NCBI GenBank assembly: GCA_900543845.1
Contig: UQTD01000008.1
Coordinates: forward strand, 1 to 39,673
Length of the DNA stretch: 39,673 nt
Source of the DNA: an uncultured Collinsella sp.
Lineage (GTDB): Bacteria; Actinomycetota; Coriobacteriia; Coriobacteriales; Coriobacteriaceae
Direction of reading: 5' to 3'
The position numbers were made by a program, and so were the translations under genes. Positions 33,195-39,673 of the stretch are shown here, one piece after another (positions within the stretch are counted from its first letter, which is position 1; each line of letters begins with the position of its first letter). The notes beneath the pieces were generated by a model, which searched no databases, had not been told where the DNA came from, and was given only the letters and a program-made list of their open reading frames with translations.

Positions 33195-33758
33195 TCACGA
33201 CCCCTCCTTTGACTCCGTTGTTTGCGGAACCAGACGCACGGCACGCAGGCGGCACGAGGCATCGCCGGCATCCGCAGCAACCGTCACCATATCGACCCAG
33301 CCTCGCCCATCGCGCACGATGGCGCCCCATACGTTGCCCTTAATATCGAGATAGCCGCTCAGGGCGAGCTGGGCCGTGGGCACCTCGCGGTAGGCGCGCA
33401 ACAGGTCTGCCGCCGCCTCGGTCATCGGCCGGTCCTCGGACCATGCGAGCCGAACCGCGATCGCGTTGCCTGCAGACGGCTCCGTCGCGCTGGCAGCCCG
33501 CTCGTCGAGTGCCTGTAAAAAGGTCTGAGCCGTGACGGCGGCATTCCGACCGCCCATATCTCGCGCGCCTTCCGCTTGTGACACCGCCGCCGAACCCGAT
33601 CCCAAATCGGCAGTAGCGCCTGGACGCTGCTGTCGCGCAACACCCAGCCCCCAAAACGCCACCGCTATTGCCACGAGCAAACAGACGAGCACCAGCGGCG
33701 AACCAACAGGCCTCCTGCCTCCTACAGGCTGTTGATGCCGTCTTTGATCGCGTTCCAT
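33195..33758 (-). CDS. Membrane-anchored protein in the tad operon, family not recognised
   Basis: Up to 187 residues. A membrane span near the N-terminus (LVLVCLLVAIAVAFWGLGVA, about 22-41) is followed by an extracytoplasmic domain with TAQTFLQALDERAASATEPSAGN, LLRAYREVPTAQLALSGYL and WGAIVRDGRGWVDMVTVAAD, which looks like an alpha-beta fold. It is encoded between the Flp pilin and the second prepilin. The start is uncertain. The ATG at 33758 overlaps flp by 37 bases. A GTG at 33692 lies some way after a GGAGGCAGGAGG purine run and would give 165 residues. Role unknown. Confidence 0.65.
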   Translation of the reverse strand: MERDQRRHQQPVGGRRPVGSPLVLVCLLVAIAVAFWGLGVARQQRPGATADLGSGSAAVSQAEGARDMGGRNAAVTAQTFLQALDERAASATEPSAGNAIAVRLAWSEDRPMTEAAADLLRAYREVPTAQLALSGYLDIKGNVWGAIVRDGRGWVDMVTVAADAGDASCRLRAVRLVPQTTESKEGS

Positions 33759-33955
33759 AGTTCTTCGACTTTGCTCTTAAACGCGACGATGGCGATAATC
33801 GCGATCACCACGAGCACGCCGACCAAGATGGCGTATTCGGTAGTGCCCTGCGCGCTCTCCTCCCGCAACAGCGCCTCGGCACGCTGGCGAGCGCGGATTG
33901 CCCGGCAAAAAGCCCAGCTCCAAGCCTTGCCCGCAATGTCGGTCATCGTGTTCAT
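33722..33955 (-). CDS. Flp-type IVb pilin
   Basis: A 77-residue major-pilin candidate. A basic leader (RARQRAEALLREESAQ) precedes GTTEYAILVGVLVVIAIIAIVAF, the hydrophobic assembly helix with the invariant Glu at position 5 of the motif, then a short charged tail EELWNAIKDGINSL. The leader is expected to be cut by a TadV/CpaA peptidase, which is not in the window. GGAGG precedes the ATG. It sits directly after tadC. Confidence 0.9.
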   Translation of the reverse strand: MNTMTDIAGKAWSWAFCRAIRARQRAEALLREESAQGTTEYAILVGVLVVIAIIAIVAFKSKVEELWNAIKDGINSL

Positions 33956-33965
33956 GTATTCCTCC

Positions 33966-34607
33966 CTACATCATCCCGCCTGCTCCCAGCAGCGGGCCCA
34001 ATATGGACAGAAGCAACGCCGGCAAGATGAGCGTGCCGGTGGGAATCAGCAACTTGACCGGCGCGCGCTCGATCTCGCGCTCGACTGCGGCGCGATGGGC
34101 CGCACGGATCTCGCGACTTTGAGCAGCCAGCGTCTCGGCCAGCGGAGCGCCCAGGGCAAGCGCCTGCCCCACCGTGATGGCAAAGGTCTCAAGCGCCCTC
34201 ACGTCCAAATCACGCGCGGCAGCCAACAACTCGGCCTCGCGCGTCCCCACGCCCACCTGCCATGCCATGCAGGCTCGCTCAAGACGGACGGCCAGCGCCG
34301 ACCGACGATTGGCACAGAAAATCTCGAGCGCCGCATCAAACGAAAGGCCGGCAGAAAGCCCCAGGCGCACCACATCGATCATCTCGGACACCTCACCGAG
34401 CGACACCTGTGCCGGGCCGCCCGTCCCAATCGCGCCCTTCATTCGCGCGGTCAGGACATCAATCACCGAGCAGCCCGCAGCAATGACCAGTACCGCCTCA
34501 CGCTTGCACGTCTCTGCAATCTTGCGGGCATCCGCACGCTCCAAACCTGTCGCGGCAAATACACTCAGGGCAAACAGACAAGCCGCGACCCCGACCAGGG
34601 CGCTCAT
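33966..34607 (-). CDS. tadC: TadC-like inner-membrane platform protein (T2SSF domain)
   Basis: A 213-residue type II secretion F domain protein. The N-terminal span is MSALVGVAACLFALSVFAA, the central domain has RLGLSAGLSFDAALEIFCANR, and the C-terminal hydrophobic tail LLIPTGTLILPALLLSILGP forms the last span. The ATG overlaps the tadB stop (ATGA), so translation is coupled. With TadB it anchors the TadA ATPase to the membrane. Confidence 0.88.
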   Translation of the reverse strand: MSALVGVAACLFALSVFAATGLERADARKIAETCKREAVLVIAAGCSVIDVLTARMKGAIGTGGPAQVSLGEVSEMIDVVRLGLSAGLSFDAALEIFCANRRSALAVRLERACMAWQVGVGTREAELLAAARDLDVRALETFAITVGQALALGAPLAETLAAQSREIRAAHRAAVEREIERAPVKLLIPTGTLILPALLLSILGPLLGAGGMM

Positions 34608-35530
34608 AACTCCACCCGCATAATGCGCCGGATAACTACCAGAGCAACGACGTTGAGGGCAAGTCCCAGCACCACGGCGCCCGCACCAGCCGGCGTCGCA
34701 AGACCGCGGCGAAAGTCTGCCGAAAGCAAAGCCAGCACCGCGCACATGCCCGCCGGCATCGCCGCGACCATGTGTGCCGACATACGCGCCTGTGACGTCT
34801 TAACGTCCAGACGGCGTTTGAGCTCAATGCGCTCACCCACCATGCTCGACGCCTCGGACAGCAAGCCGGCAAGCGGAGCCCCGGTACGCTGCGATACTTT
34901 GAGCGCCAAGGTGACAAGCGAAAGGCCGGGGGCATCGATGCGAACGAGTAGGTCATCGAGTGCGTCGGTCGCCGAGATACCGCAATCGATTGCCGCCGCC
35001 ACCCGCAAAAACTCGGTATGCACCGGCTCTTGCGCATGGGCGCCCACAAAGCGCATGCCCTGTGCCAGCGAATGCCCCGAGGCAAGCGACATGGATAACG
35101 CTGTAAATGCCTCGGGCATGGCCTCTTCTACATCATGCTGTTCGCGTCGGCGATCGAAGGTGTCACGCGCGGCACCCACGCCAAACGGCGCCACCAGCCC
35201 CAAGACAAAGCCGATGGGCGACAACGACGCAACGGCCAGCAAAACGCTGCAGATACCGCTCGACAGCAGCAGAAATGCCAGACGAGCCGCGTTATCCTCA
35301 ATAGCAAGCCCAAGGCGATCTGCAGGGACCAGCGACGCCCACGAGCGGGCAATCTTTGTCAGCAGGTCGTTTTCCGCCAACTCACGCGGCAGCTTCTCCG
35401 CCATCGATTCGAGCGTCTGGCGCGCCAGCTCCGCCGGCGGCATCCGCGGCACACGTAGCTCTACCCCACACGTCGTCGCGACAGAAAGCCCCGCCAAACC
35501 CCCTACGACGAGGGGCATAGCGATCTCCAT
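34604..35530 (-). CDS. tadB: TadB-like inner-membrane platform protein (T2SSF domain)
   Basis: A 308-residue protein with hydrophobic segments at about 5-20, 82-120 and 255-300 and a central T2SSF domain (PEAFTALSMSLASGHSLAQGMRFV, LLSEASSMVGERIELKRRL). GAGGAGGT upstream supports the start, which lies within the last 28 bases of tadA. The AISLASG-like and GxSLxQAL-like signatures are typical of TadB. Confidence 0.9.
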   Translation of the reverse strand: MEIAMPLVVGGLAGLSVATTCGVELRVPRMPPAELARQTLESMAEKLPRELAENDLLTKIARSWASLVPADRLGLAIEDNAARLAFLLLSSGICSVLLAVASLSPIGFVLGLVAPFGVGAARDTFDRRREQHDVEEAMPEAFTALSMSLASGHSLAQGMRFVGAHAQEPVHTEFLRVAAAIDCGISATDALDDLLVRIDAPGLSLVTLALKVSQRTGAPLAGLLSEASSMVGERIELKRRLDVKTSQARMSAHMVAAMPAGMCAVLALLSADFRRGLATPAGAGAVVLGLALNVVALVVIRRIMRVEL

Positions 35531-36831
35531 TCGTCCACCTCCTCTTGCGTGAGCGTTCCCGACCGCAAGCCCTCCGTAATAAACGGCGGCTCGCGGTCGA
35601 GCGTCCAGGTGCGTTCGGCGGCATCGAAAGTCACGTAGCGTTCGAGCTCAACACCGCCCGACGCGCCGCGGTGAACCCCCGAATATGAGGCCACAAAGCG
35701 CCTGCCATCTGCATGGCGCTCGGACATCACGATGCCGTCGAGCGCCATGGCAATCTGCTCTTCGATAAGCTCACTCGGCAAATCGATGCCGTAACGCGCA
35801 AGCAGCGTCAGGCGAACCACGGTCTCCTGCTCGGTACCCGCATGGAGCGTGGTAAGCGAGCCGTCGTGGCCCGTGTTCATGGCCTGCAGCATGTCGCAGC
35901 ACTCGGCACCGCGCACCTCGCCCACGACGATGCGGTCGGGGCGCATACGCAGGGCATTGGTCACCAGGTCGCGGATCGTCACCGCACCCTCGCCCTCGAT
36001 TGACGCCTCACGCGCCTCCAGACGAACAACGTGTGGGTGATGTGCAAACTTGAGCTCGGCGGAATCCTCGATCGTCACAATGCGCTCGCCGGTGGAAATC
36101 TCGCACGACAGCGCGTTGAGCAGCGTGGTCTTGCCCGACCCCGTGCCTCCCGCAACCGCCAAGTCCTGCCGCAACGACACCGCGCACGACAGCAGCTGCG
36201 CATACCAAAGCGGCAGTGACCCCAACCCCACAAGCTCGTCCAGCGAACAGATACGGTCCGAGAACTTACGAATGGTGAGGATTGGCCCGTCGATCGCCAC
36301 GGGTGGAATCACCGCGTTGACGCGATAACCCGTCTTGAGGCGGGCGTTGACGATGGGGCTACGCTCGTCGATACGACGGCCGAGCGGCGAGATGATGCGG
36401 TCGATGAGCACACGGATCTGCTCGTCGTCCTCAAACGCGTGCTCGATGGGATACAAAACGCCACTGCGCTCAAAAAAGGCAGAGCGACAGCCGTTGATCA
36501 TGATTTCGGTAACGGTGTCGTCCTCGATGAGCGGCTGCAGCGGTCCCAGGCCCACCACGTCATCTAGGATCTCGTCGATGATGGTCTCACGCTCAGGCGT
36601 CGCCAAGTCGGTCGGCTCTTCCACGTTGAGCGCCGCTTCCACTGCCGGACGTAGCTCAGAGCGAGCAAAGGCCGGGTCGACGTAGGCACTGATGCGCGCC
36701 ACCTCGTCGTAGCCCATGCGGTCCATCACCGCACGCTTGGTGCGGCGTTTAACGGCACGGCGGCGTCCCGCATCAACGGGGGCAGCCGCAGCGGCCGCGC
36801 CAGCGGCTTTAATCCTCGTCTGCAAACTCAT
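35503..36831 (-). CDS. tadA: Tad pilus assembly ATPase TadA/CpaF
   Basis: A 442-residue secretion ATPase that powers Flp pilus assembly. The N-terminal domain leads to Walker A GGTGSGKT (residues 228-235), the Asp box VTIEDSAELKF, the Walker B region LRMRPDRIVVGEVRGAE and the His box MNTGHDGSLTTLHAG. The intact motif set suggests an active hexamer. The ATG overlaps the tadZ stop (ATGA). Confidence 0.96.
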   Translation of the reverse strand: MSLQTRIKAAGAAAAAAPVDAGRRRAVKRRTKRAVMDRMGYDEVARISAYVDPAFARSELRPAVEAALNVEEPTDLATPERETIIDEILDDVVGLGPLQPLIEDDTVTEIMINGCRSAFFERSGVLYPIEHAFEDDEQIRVLIDRIISPLGRRIDERSPIVNARLKTGYRVNAVIPPVAIDGPILTIRKFSDRICSLDELVGLGSLPLWYAQLLSCAVSLRQDLAVAGGTGSGKTTLLNALSCEISTGERIVTIEDSAELKFAHHPHVVRLEAREASIEGEGAVTIRDLVTNALRMRPDRIVVGEVRGAECCDMLQAMNTGHDGSLTTLHAGTEQETVVRLTLLARYGIDLPSELIEEQIAMALDGIVMSERHADGRRFVASYSGVHRGASGGVELERYVTFDAAERTWTLDREPPFITEGLRSGTLTQEEVDEWRSLCPSS

Positions 36832-38477
36832 CGCGGATCACCCTCACGCGACCAGGGAAGACGGATGCGCGGGCGCTCGGTGCGGGTCGCGCGGTCGGCG
36901 ACCATATCGCTCCAGGGACCGACGGCGCAGCCCAGCTCCACGAGCATCTCGCGCGTGGCCTCGCGCACGCTGGTCGCAAAAGCGCTCGTCTGACCCACTG
37001 CCTCGTCGGCGCGACCGAATGCCATGAGCGCGGCCAAGTCCTGACCGCCATCGGCAATGCGGATCTTGGAGCTCAGTGCGCAGGCAATCTCAAAGCGCAT
37101 GGCGACGTCCTCGTCGGCGCCGCGCGCACCAAACCGGTTGAACACGGCGCTCATGCGCGTGCGTGGCACGCCCACGCGGCTCGCCAGCTCAATGACGCGC
37201 GAAGCGGATGTCGCGGACGATACTGCCGCATCGCCTACGACCAGGCAACGGTCGCTCGCCGCCACCGCGGCGGCCACGGCATCACCCCAAAAGACCGAGG
37301 TGTCGACAAAGACCACGTCGGATTCGCGGCGCAAAACATCGAGCAATAGCTCCACCGGACGTGCCATGAGCTCGGCCTTCTCGGGGGCCGCGACAGGTCC
37401 CCAGAGCGTGACGCCCGGGGCGACGCGCATCGATGCGGCAACGATATCCGGCTCGGCAAGTGCGCCCGCCGCCGACGGCTCGATAAGCGTCGCCATATCG
37501 TGTGGGGCATCGACACCCAGCAGATCGTATAGGTTTCCAAACATGAGGTCCAAGTCGAGCACAGCGGCACGCAAACCCAACAGCGACGCCGCATGCGCCA
37601 TGGTGGCAACGATCGTCGACTTGCCGCAACCGCCCGAACCCGAGACGACGCAGACGACCGGCGCCCGACGCGGCGGAATCGAAGCGTCCGCCGACGGCGC
37701 GGGGGCCGACGGTGCAGGAACCGGCGACACGGACGCGGGCGATAACATCCCCGTCTCCCCCGCCGCGGTCACGCGCTGAGCCCAAGCCGGCATGGCAGGC
37801 TGCCCGGGCTGCGGTTCCGAAGCCAAGGACGCAGCGGCACACGGCTCGCCAACCCCGGCAAAACCCTCGACCTCGTCGAGCTCATCGGCCAGATTTACGC
37901 CGTGCACGTATCCCATATCTTCAGCCGGAACGTCATCGCCATACGGTACCGGCCCTCCAGCGTCATCGTATGCAAGAGGGTCCCGGGGGCGCCGACCATG
38001 CTCGGCTTCCGCTTTTCCATATTCATCAACACGCGGGCCTCTTGTAGCGCGAGGCGCCCCGGGTTCCCTATCAACAAAAGCATCGGGCTCAATCGTCATG
38101 CGCCGATCGGAATCAACCGTTCCCTCGCCCGTGCGCCCGTTGCCGCACAAACTGTGCGCAGCGATGACCTCGGTCGCCCCCGCGCGAAACAGCCCTTCGA
38201 TATCCGACGGGTCGAGCGTCTCGATCAACACGACGACGCGACTCACACGGCCCTCGGCCGTCAGGCGTGCAACGGTCTTCCGCACGTCTTCGGTATCGAA
38301 CAGAGATGCCGCGATGATGGCGGCACCGCGGCGCGAGGGAAACGCCCGCGCCATGGATACCAGCCCGTCCAGATCCCCCACGCGAAGCACCTGTGCGCCC
38401 ACATCGCGACCCTCGACTTCCTGCTGTAGCAGCCCGTAATCGCCGCACGCGCAGCACGCAAGCCAGATCGCCTTCAT
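36828..38477 (-). CDS. TadZ/CpaE-like MinD-family ATPase
   Basis: A 549-residue protein that in Tad systems places the pilus machine in the cell. Residues 1-110 look like a degenerate receiver domain (CACGDYGLLQQEVEGRDV, VLIETLDPSDIEGLF). A long Pro/Ala/Asp-rich linker (about 120-270) is probably disordered. A MinD-type ATPase follows with deviant Walker A SGSGGCGKST (279-288), VLDLDLMFGNLYDLLG and VVFVDTSVFWGD. The long linker makes it larger than most homologues. The ATG overlaps the cpaB stop by one base (TGATG). Confidence 0.87.
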   Translation of the reverse strand: MKAIWLACCACGDYGLLQQEVEGRDVGAQVLRVGDLDGLVSMARAFPSRRGAAIIAASLFDTEDVRKTVARLTAEGRVSRVVVLIETLDPSDIEGLFRAGATEVIAAHSLCGNGRTGEGTVDSDRRMTIEPDAFVDREPGAPRATRGPRVDEYGKAEAEHGRRPRDPLAYDDAGGPVPYGDDVPAEDMGYVHGVNLADELDEVEGFAGVGEPCAAASLASEPQPGQPAMPAWAQRVTAAGETGMLSPASVSPVPAPSAPAPSADASIPPRRAPVVCVVSGSGGCGKSTIVATMAHAASLLGLRAAVLDLDLMFGNLYDLLGVDAPHDMATLIEPSAAGALAEPDIVAASMRVAPGVTLWGPVAAPEKAELMARPVELLLDVLRRESDVVFVDTSVFWGDAVAAAVAASDRCLVVGDAAVSSATSASRVIELASRVGVPRTRMSAVFNRFGARGADEDVAMRFEIACALSSKIRIADGGQDLAALMAFGRADEAVGQTSAFATSVREATREMLVELGCAVGPWSDMVADRATRTERPRIRLPWSREGDPR

Positions 38478-39136
38478 CACTCGTCGCCTCCGCTCTTTTT
38501 GCCGCGCGCCGTGGCGGGAATCGTCAAGCTGACCGTTCCCTTTCCCGAGGCTCCCAGCAATTCCTTGACATCTTCGGGGTCTGCCGCCAGCGTCACCCAC
38601 TCGATCTTGCCCTCACGCGTGGTGCCGGCATCTTCGCTGGTATCGATCACGTACGCGCCGCACAGCCGATCGGTCACGCCATCTTTTTGCACGTACACGT
38701 CCACATAGCTGCCCACGCCCGTGGCGCCGCCGACCGAGTGCTCGGCATCGACCGCCACCGAAACGGCGACCTTGCCTTTAGGCACCTCGAGCTTGTGGCT
38801 CTCGGCCTTGGTGTAGACATTGCAAATCACGGCGTTTTTAGGAATGCGCGAGGTCGTCACGTCGCCGCGCACCTGACGCAGCTCGGTCGCCGCATCACGC
38901 GGCAACAGACTGGCCAGCCATTCCTGAGTTATGACATTAGTCTCGTCGAGAGCCTCGCCCGCATCGATATCGCGCGCCGCGACGCACACCTCAACGCGGT
39001 CGCCGCCGTATTTTGCCAAAGTCTCGGCCTGGACCTGCTCGGCTTGCGAGCGGATCGACGAGCCGTAGACCATGCAGAGCGCCGCGGCAAGCACGCCCGC
39101 GACCAGACTGATGGCGATGCGCTTGCTCTTGTTCAC
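38477..39136 (-). CDS. CpaB/RcpC-like SAF-domain pilus protein
   Basis: A 219-residue protein with an N-terminal membrane span (about 6-23, IAISLVAGVLAAALCMVYG) and a SAF domain (VCVAARDIDAGEALDETNV, SRIPKNAVICNVYT) followed by a RcpC-type region (VGSYVDVYVQ). In Gram-negative systems RcpC/CpaB acts in the periplasm. In this secretin-less bacterium it would act at the outer face of the membrane. The start is GTG with GAGGAG upstream. It is the first gene of the tad operon. Confidence 0.88.
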   Translation of the reverse strand: MNKSKRIAISLVAGVLAAALCMVYGSSIRSQAEQVQAETLAKYGGDRVEVCVAARDIDAGEALDETNVITQEWLASLLPRDAATELRQVRGDVTTSRIPKNAVICNVYTKAESHKLEVPKGKVAVSVAVDAEHSVGGATGVGSYVDVYVQKDGVTDRLCGAYVIDTSEDAGTTREGKIEWVTLAADPEDVKELLGASGKGTVSLTIPATARGKKSGGDE

Positions 39137-39233
39137 GGCCGCTCCTCTCAAGGTAGCACCGGGCAAATGCCCGTACCACCATTGTCTGGGCGACCAGGGC
39201 GCAAAGCGGCGCAATCGCAATCTTGGTTTTACG

Positions 39234-39297
39234 TGTCAAACCAATTGCTGACCAAAAGCTGACCAGCCCGTCAAGCTCGTGGCAAGGTTTTGGTCAG
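39234..39297 (-). promoter_or_regulatory. Promoter and possible operator region of the tad operon
   Basis: A perfect TTGACA -35 hexamer reads on the minus strand at 39239-39234, about 100 bases before the first tad gene. The -10 at 17-18 bases (GATTGC) is poor. Upstream, CTGACCAAAA (39248-39257) and TTTTGGTCAG (39288-39297) form a 10-bp inverted repeat, and CTGACCA recurs at 39259-39265. The rest of the 252-base gap holds only the rsgA terminator. Confidence 0.45.
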
Positions 39298-39336
39298 AAC
39301 GTCGGCAAAACGCATTTTTCGAGGCGCTTTGGCAGC

Positions 39337-39371
39337 AAAAAAGCCGCCTCCCAAGCAGTTAGGAGACGGCT
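39337..39371 (-). terminator. Rho-independent terminator of rsgA
   Basis: AGCCGCCTCC (39342-39351) pairs with GGAGACGGCT (39362-39371) with one mismatch. On the minus strand it runs into TTTTTTG. It separates rsgA from the tad operon. Confidence 0.85.
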
Positions 39372-39388
39372 GTCATAGGAAAGTTCAA

Positions 39389-39673
39389 TTACAGATGGAC
39401 ATCGGGATCGAGCATTTGGGCACTCACGCGCATGGATGACGCCAGGTTTTGGAACGTCTCCAGACGCAGGCTGTCGATCTGTCCGGCATCTTCGGCCTCG
39501 CGAACGGCGCAACCCGGCTCGTGAGTGTGCGTGCAATCGCCAAACCGGCAAGCGCGCGACGCCTCGACGATCTCGGGGAAGGCACGCGCCAGACCCCGCT
39601 CATGCCCCACAAGCGGCAGGCTGCGCAGGCCCGGGGCATCGGCGATCACGCCGGCGTCACCCGGCAGCGCCAC
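39389..39673 (-). CDS. rsgA: Ribosome small-subunit-dependent GTPase RsgA, C-terminal part (5' end outside window)
   Basis: The last 94 residues of a circularly permuted GTPase that helps mature the 30S subunit. ADAPGLRSLPL corresponds to the G3 region after permutation. A zinc-binding motif follows: CRFGDCTHTHEPGCAV with Cys, Cys, His and Cys ligands, then a C-terminal helix QIDSLRLETFQNL. The frame continues past the right edge, so the apparent first codon is internal. Confidence 0.93.
   Translation of the reverse strand: MALPGDAGVIADAPGLRSLPLVGHERGLARAFPEIVEASRACRFGDCTHTHEPGCAVREAEDAGQIDSLRLETFQNLASSMRVSAQMLDPDVHL

Overview
The window looks like a chromosomal segment of a high-GC Gram-positive gut actinobacterium of class Coriobacteriia. 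A Collinsella-like genome is my best guess. This rests on the G+C-rich codon use, the housekeeping proteins (HtpG, SerS, MetG, RsmA, RsmI), a Tad pilus locus without a secretin, a VanRS-like two-component pair, and the style of the intergenic repeats. No database search was possible, so the genus is inference. Nearly every gene is on the minus strand. The exceptions are an IS110 transposase fragment at the left edge, a D-Ala-D-Ala carboxypeptidase gene and one small membrane-protein gene.

Layout. 1-680: 3' end of an IS110-family element, then a cluster of nested inverted repeats. 680-5.5 kb: htpG, a GNAT acetyltransferase, and a Wzz / tyrosine-kinase / PHP-phosphatase capsule-control triad with no glycosyltransferases beside it. 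5.7-10.9 kb: a PhoR/PhoB-like pair with an isolated pstB, then a VanS/VanR-like pair that is divergent from a secreted D-Ala-D-Ala carboxypeptidase (11.07-12.4 kb). 12.5-15.4 kb: an accessory-looking stretch around tRNA-Ser. It holds a TM2-domain protein and an AAA+ ATPase, with three tandem 19-bp direct repeats upstream of the ATPase gene and a perfect 19-bp inverted repeat downstream. 15.4-18.8 kb: an 813-residue protein of unknown function, tRNA-Arg and a small unknown protein. 18.9-24.3 kb: serS, a 57-residue membrane protein, proC, rlmH, an SPFH protein, tRNA-Leu and tatD. 24.3-29.4 kb: rsmA, metG, rsmI, a GH5-like protein that has lost its acid/base glutamate, a 62-bp tandem repeat and tRNA-Phe. 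29.5-39.1 kb: one long, tightly overlapping tad operon (CpaB/RcpC, TadZ, TadA, TadB, TadC, Flp, several prepilin-like proteins, a TadG-like protein, DUF192). 39.4 kb to the end: the C-terminus of RsgA.

The most unusual signal is a matched pair of structures next to tRNA-Arg (18.0-18.3 kb) and tRNA-Leu (23.0-23.3 kb). At each, the terminator plus the 3' end of the tRNA gene, up to the T loop, is duplicated about 190 bp away. The two copies are separated by a homologous GC-rich block of 126-127 bp made of hairpins. One hairpin stem differs between the two loci by four compensatory base-pair changes. The block ends in a T-arm-like sequence in the opposite orientation that matches the neighbouring tRNA at each locus. 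I know of no described element with this design.

Functionally, much of the window concerns the cell envelope. It includes polymer chain-length control, peptidoglycan trimming by the carboxypeptidase beside a VanRS-like sensor, phosphate sensing, and a Tad pilus assembled on the cytoplasmic ATPase TadA with TadB/TadC in the membrane.
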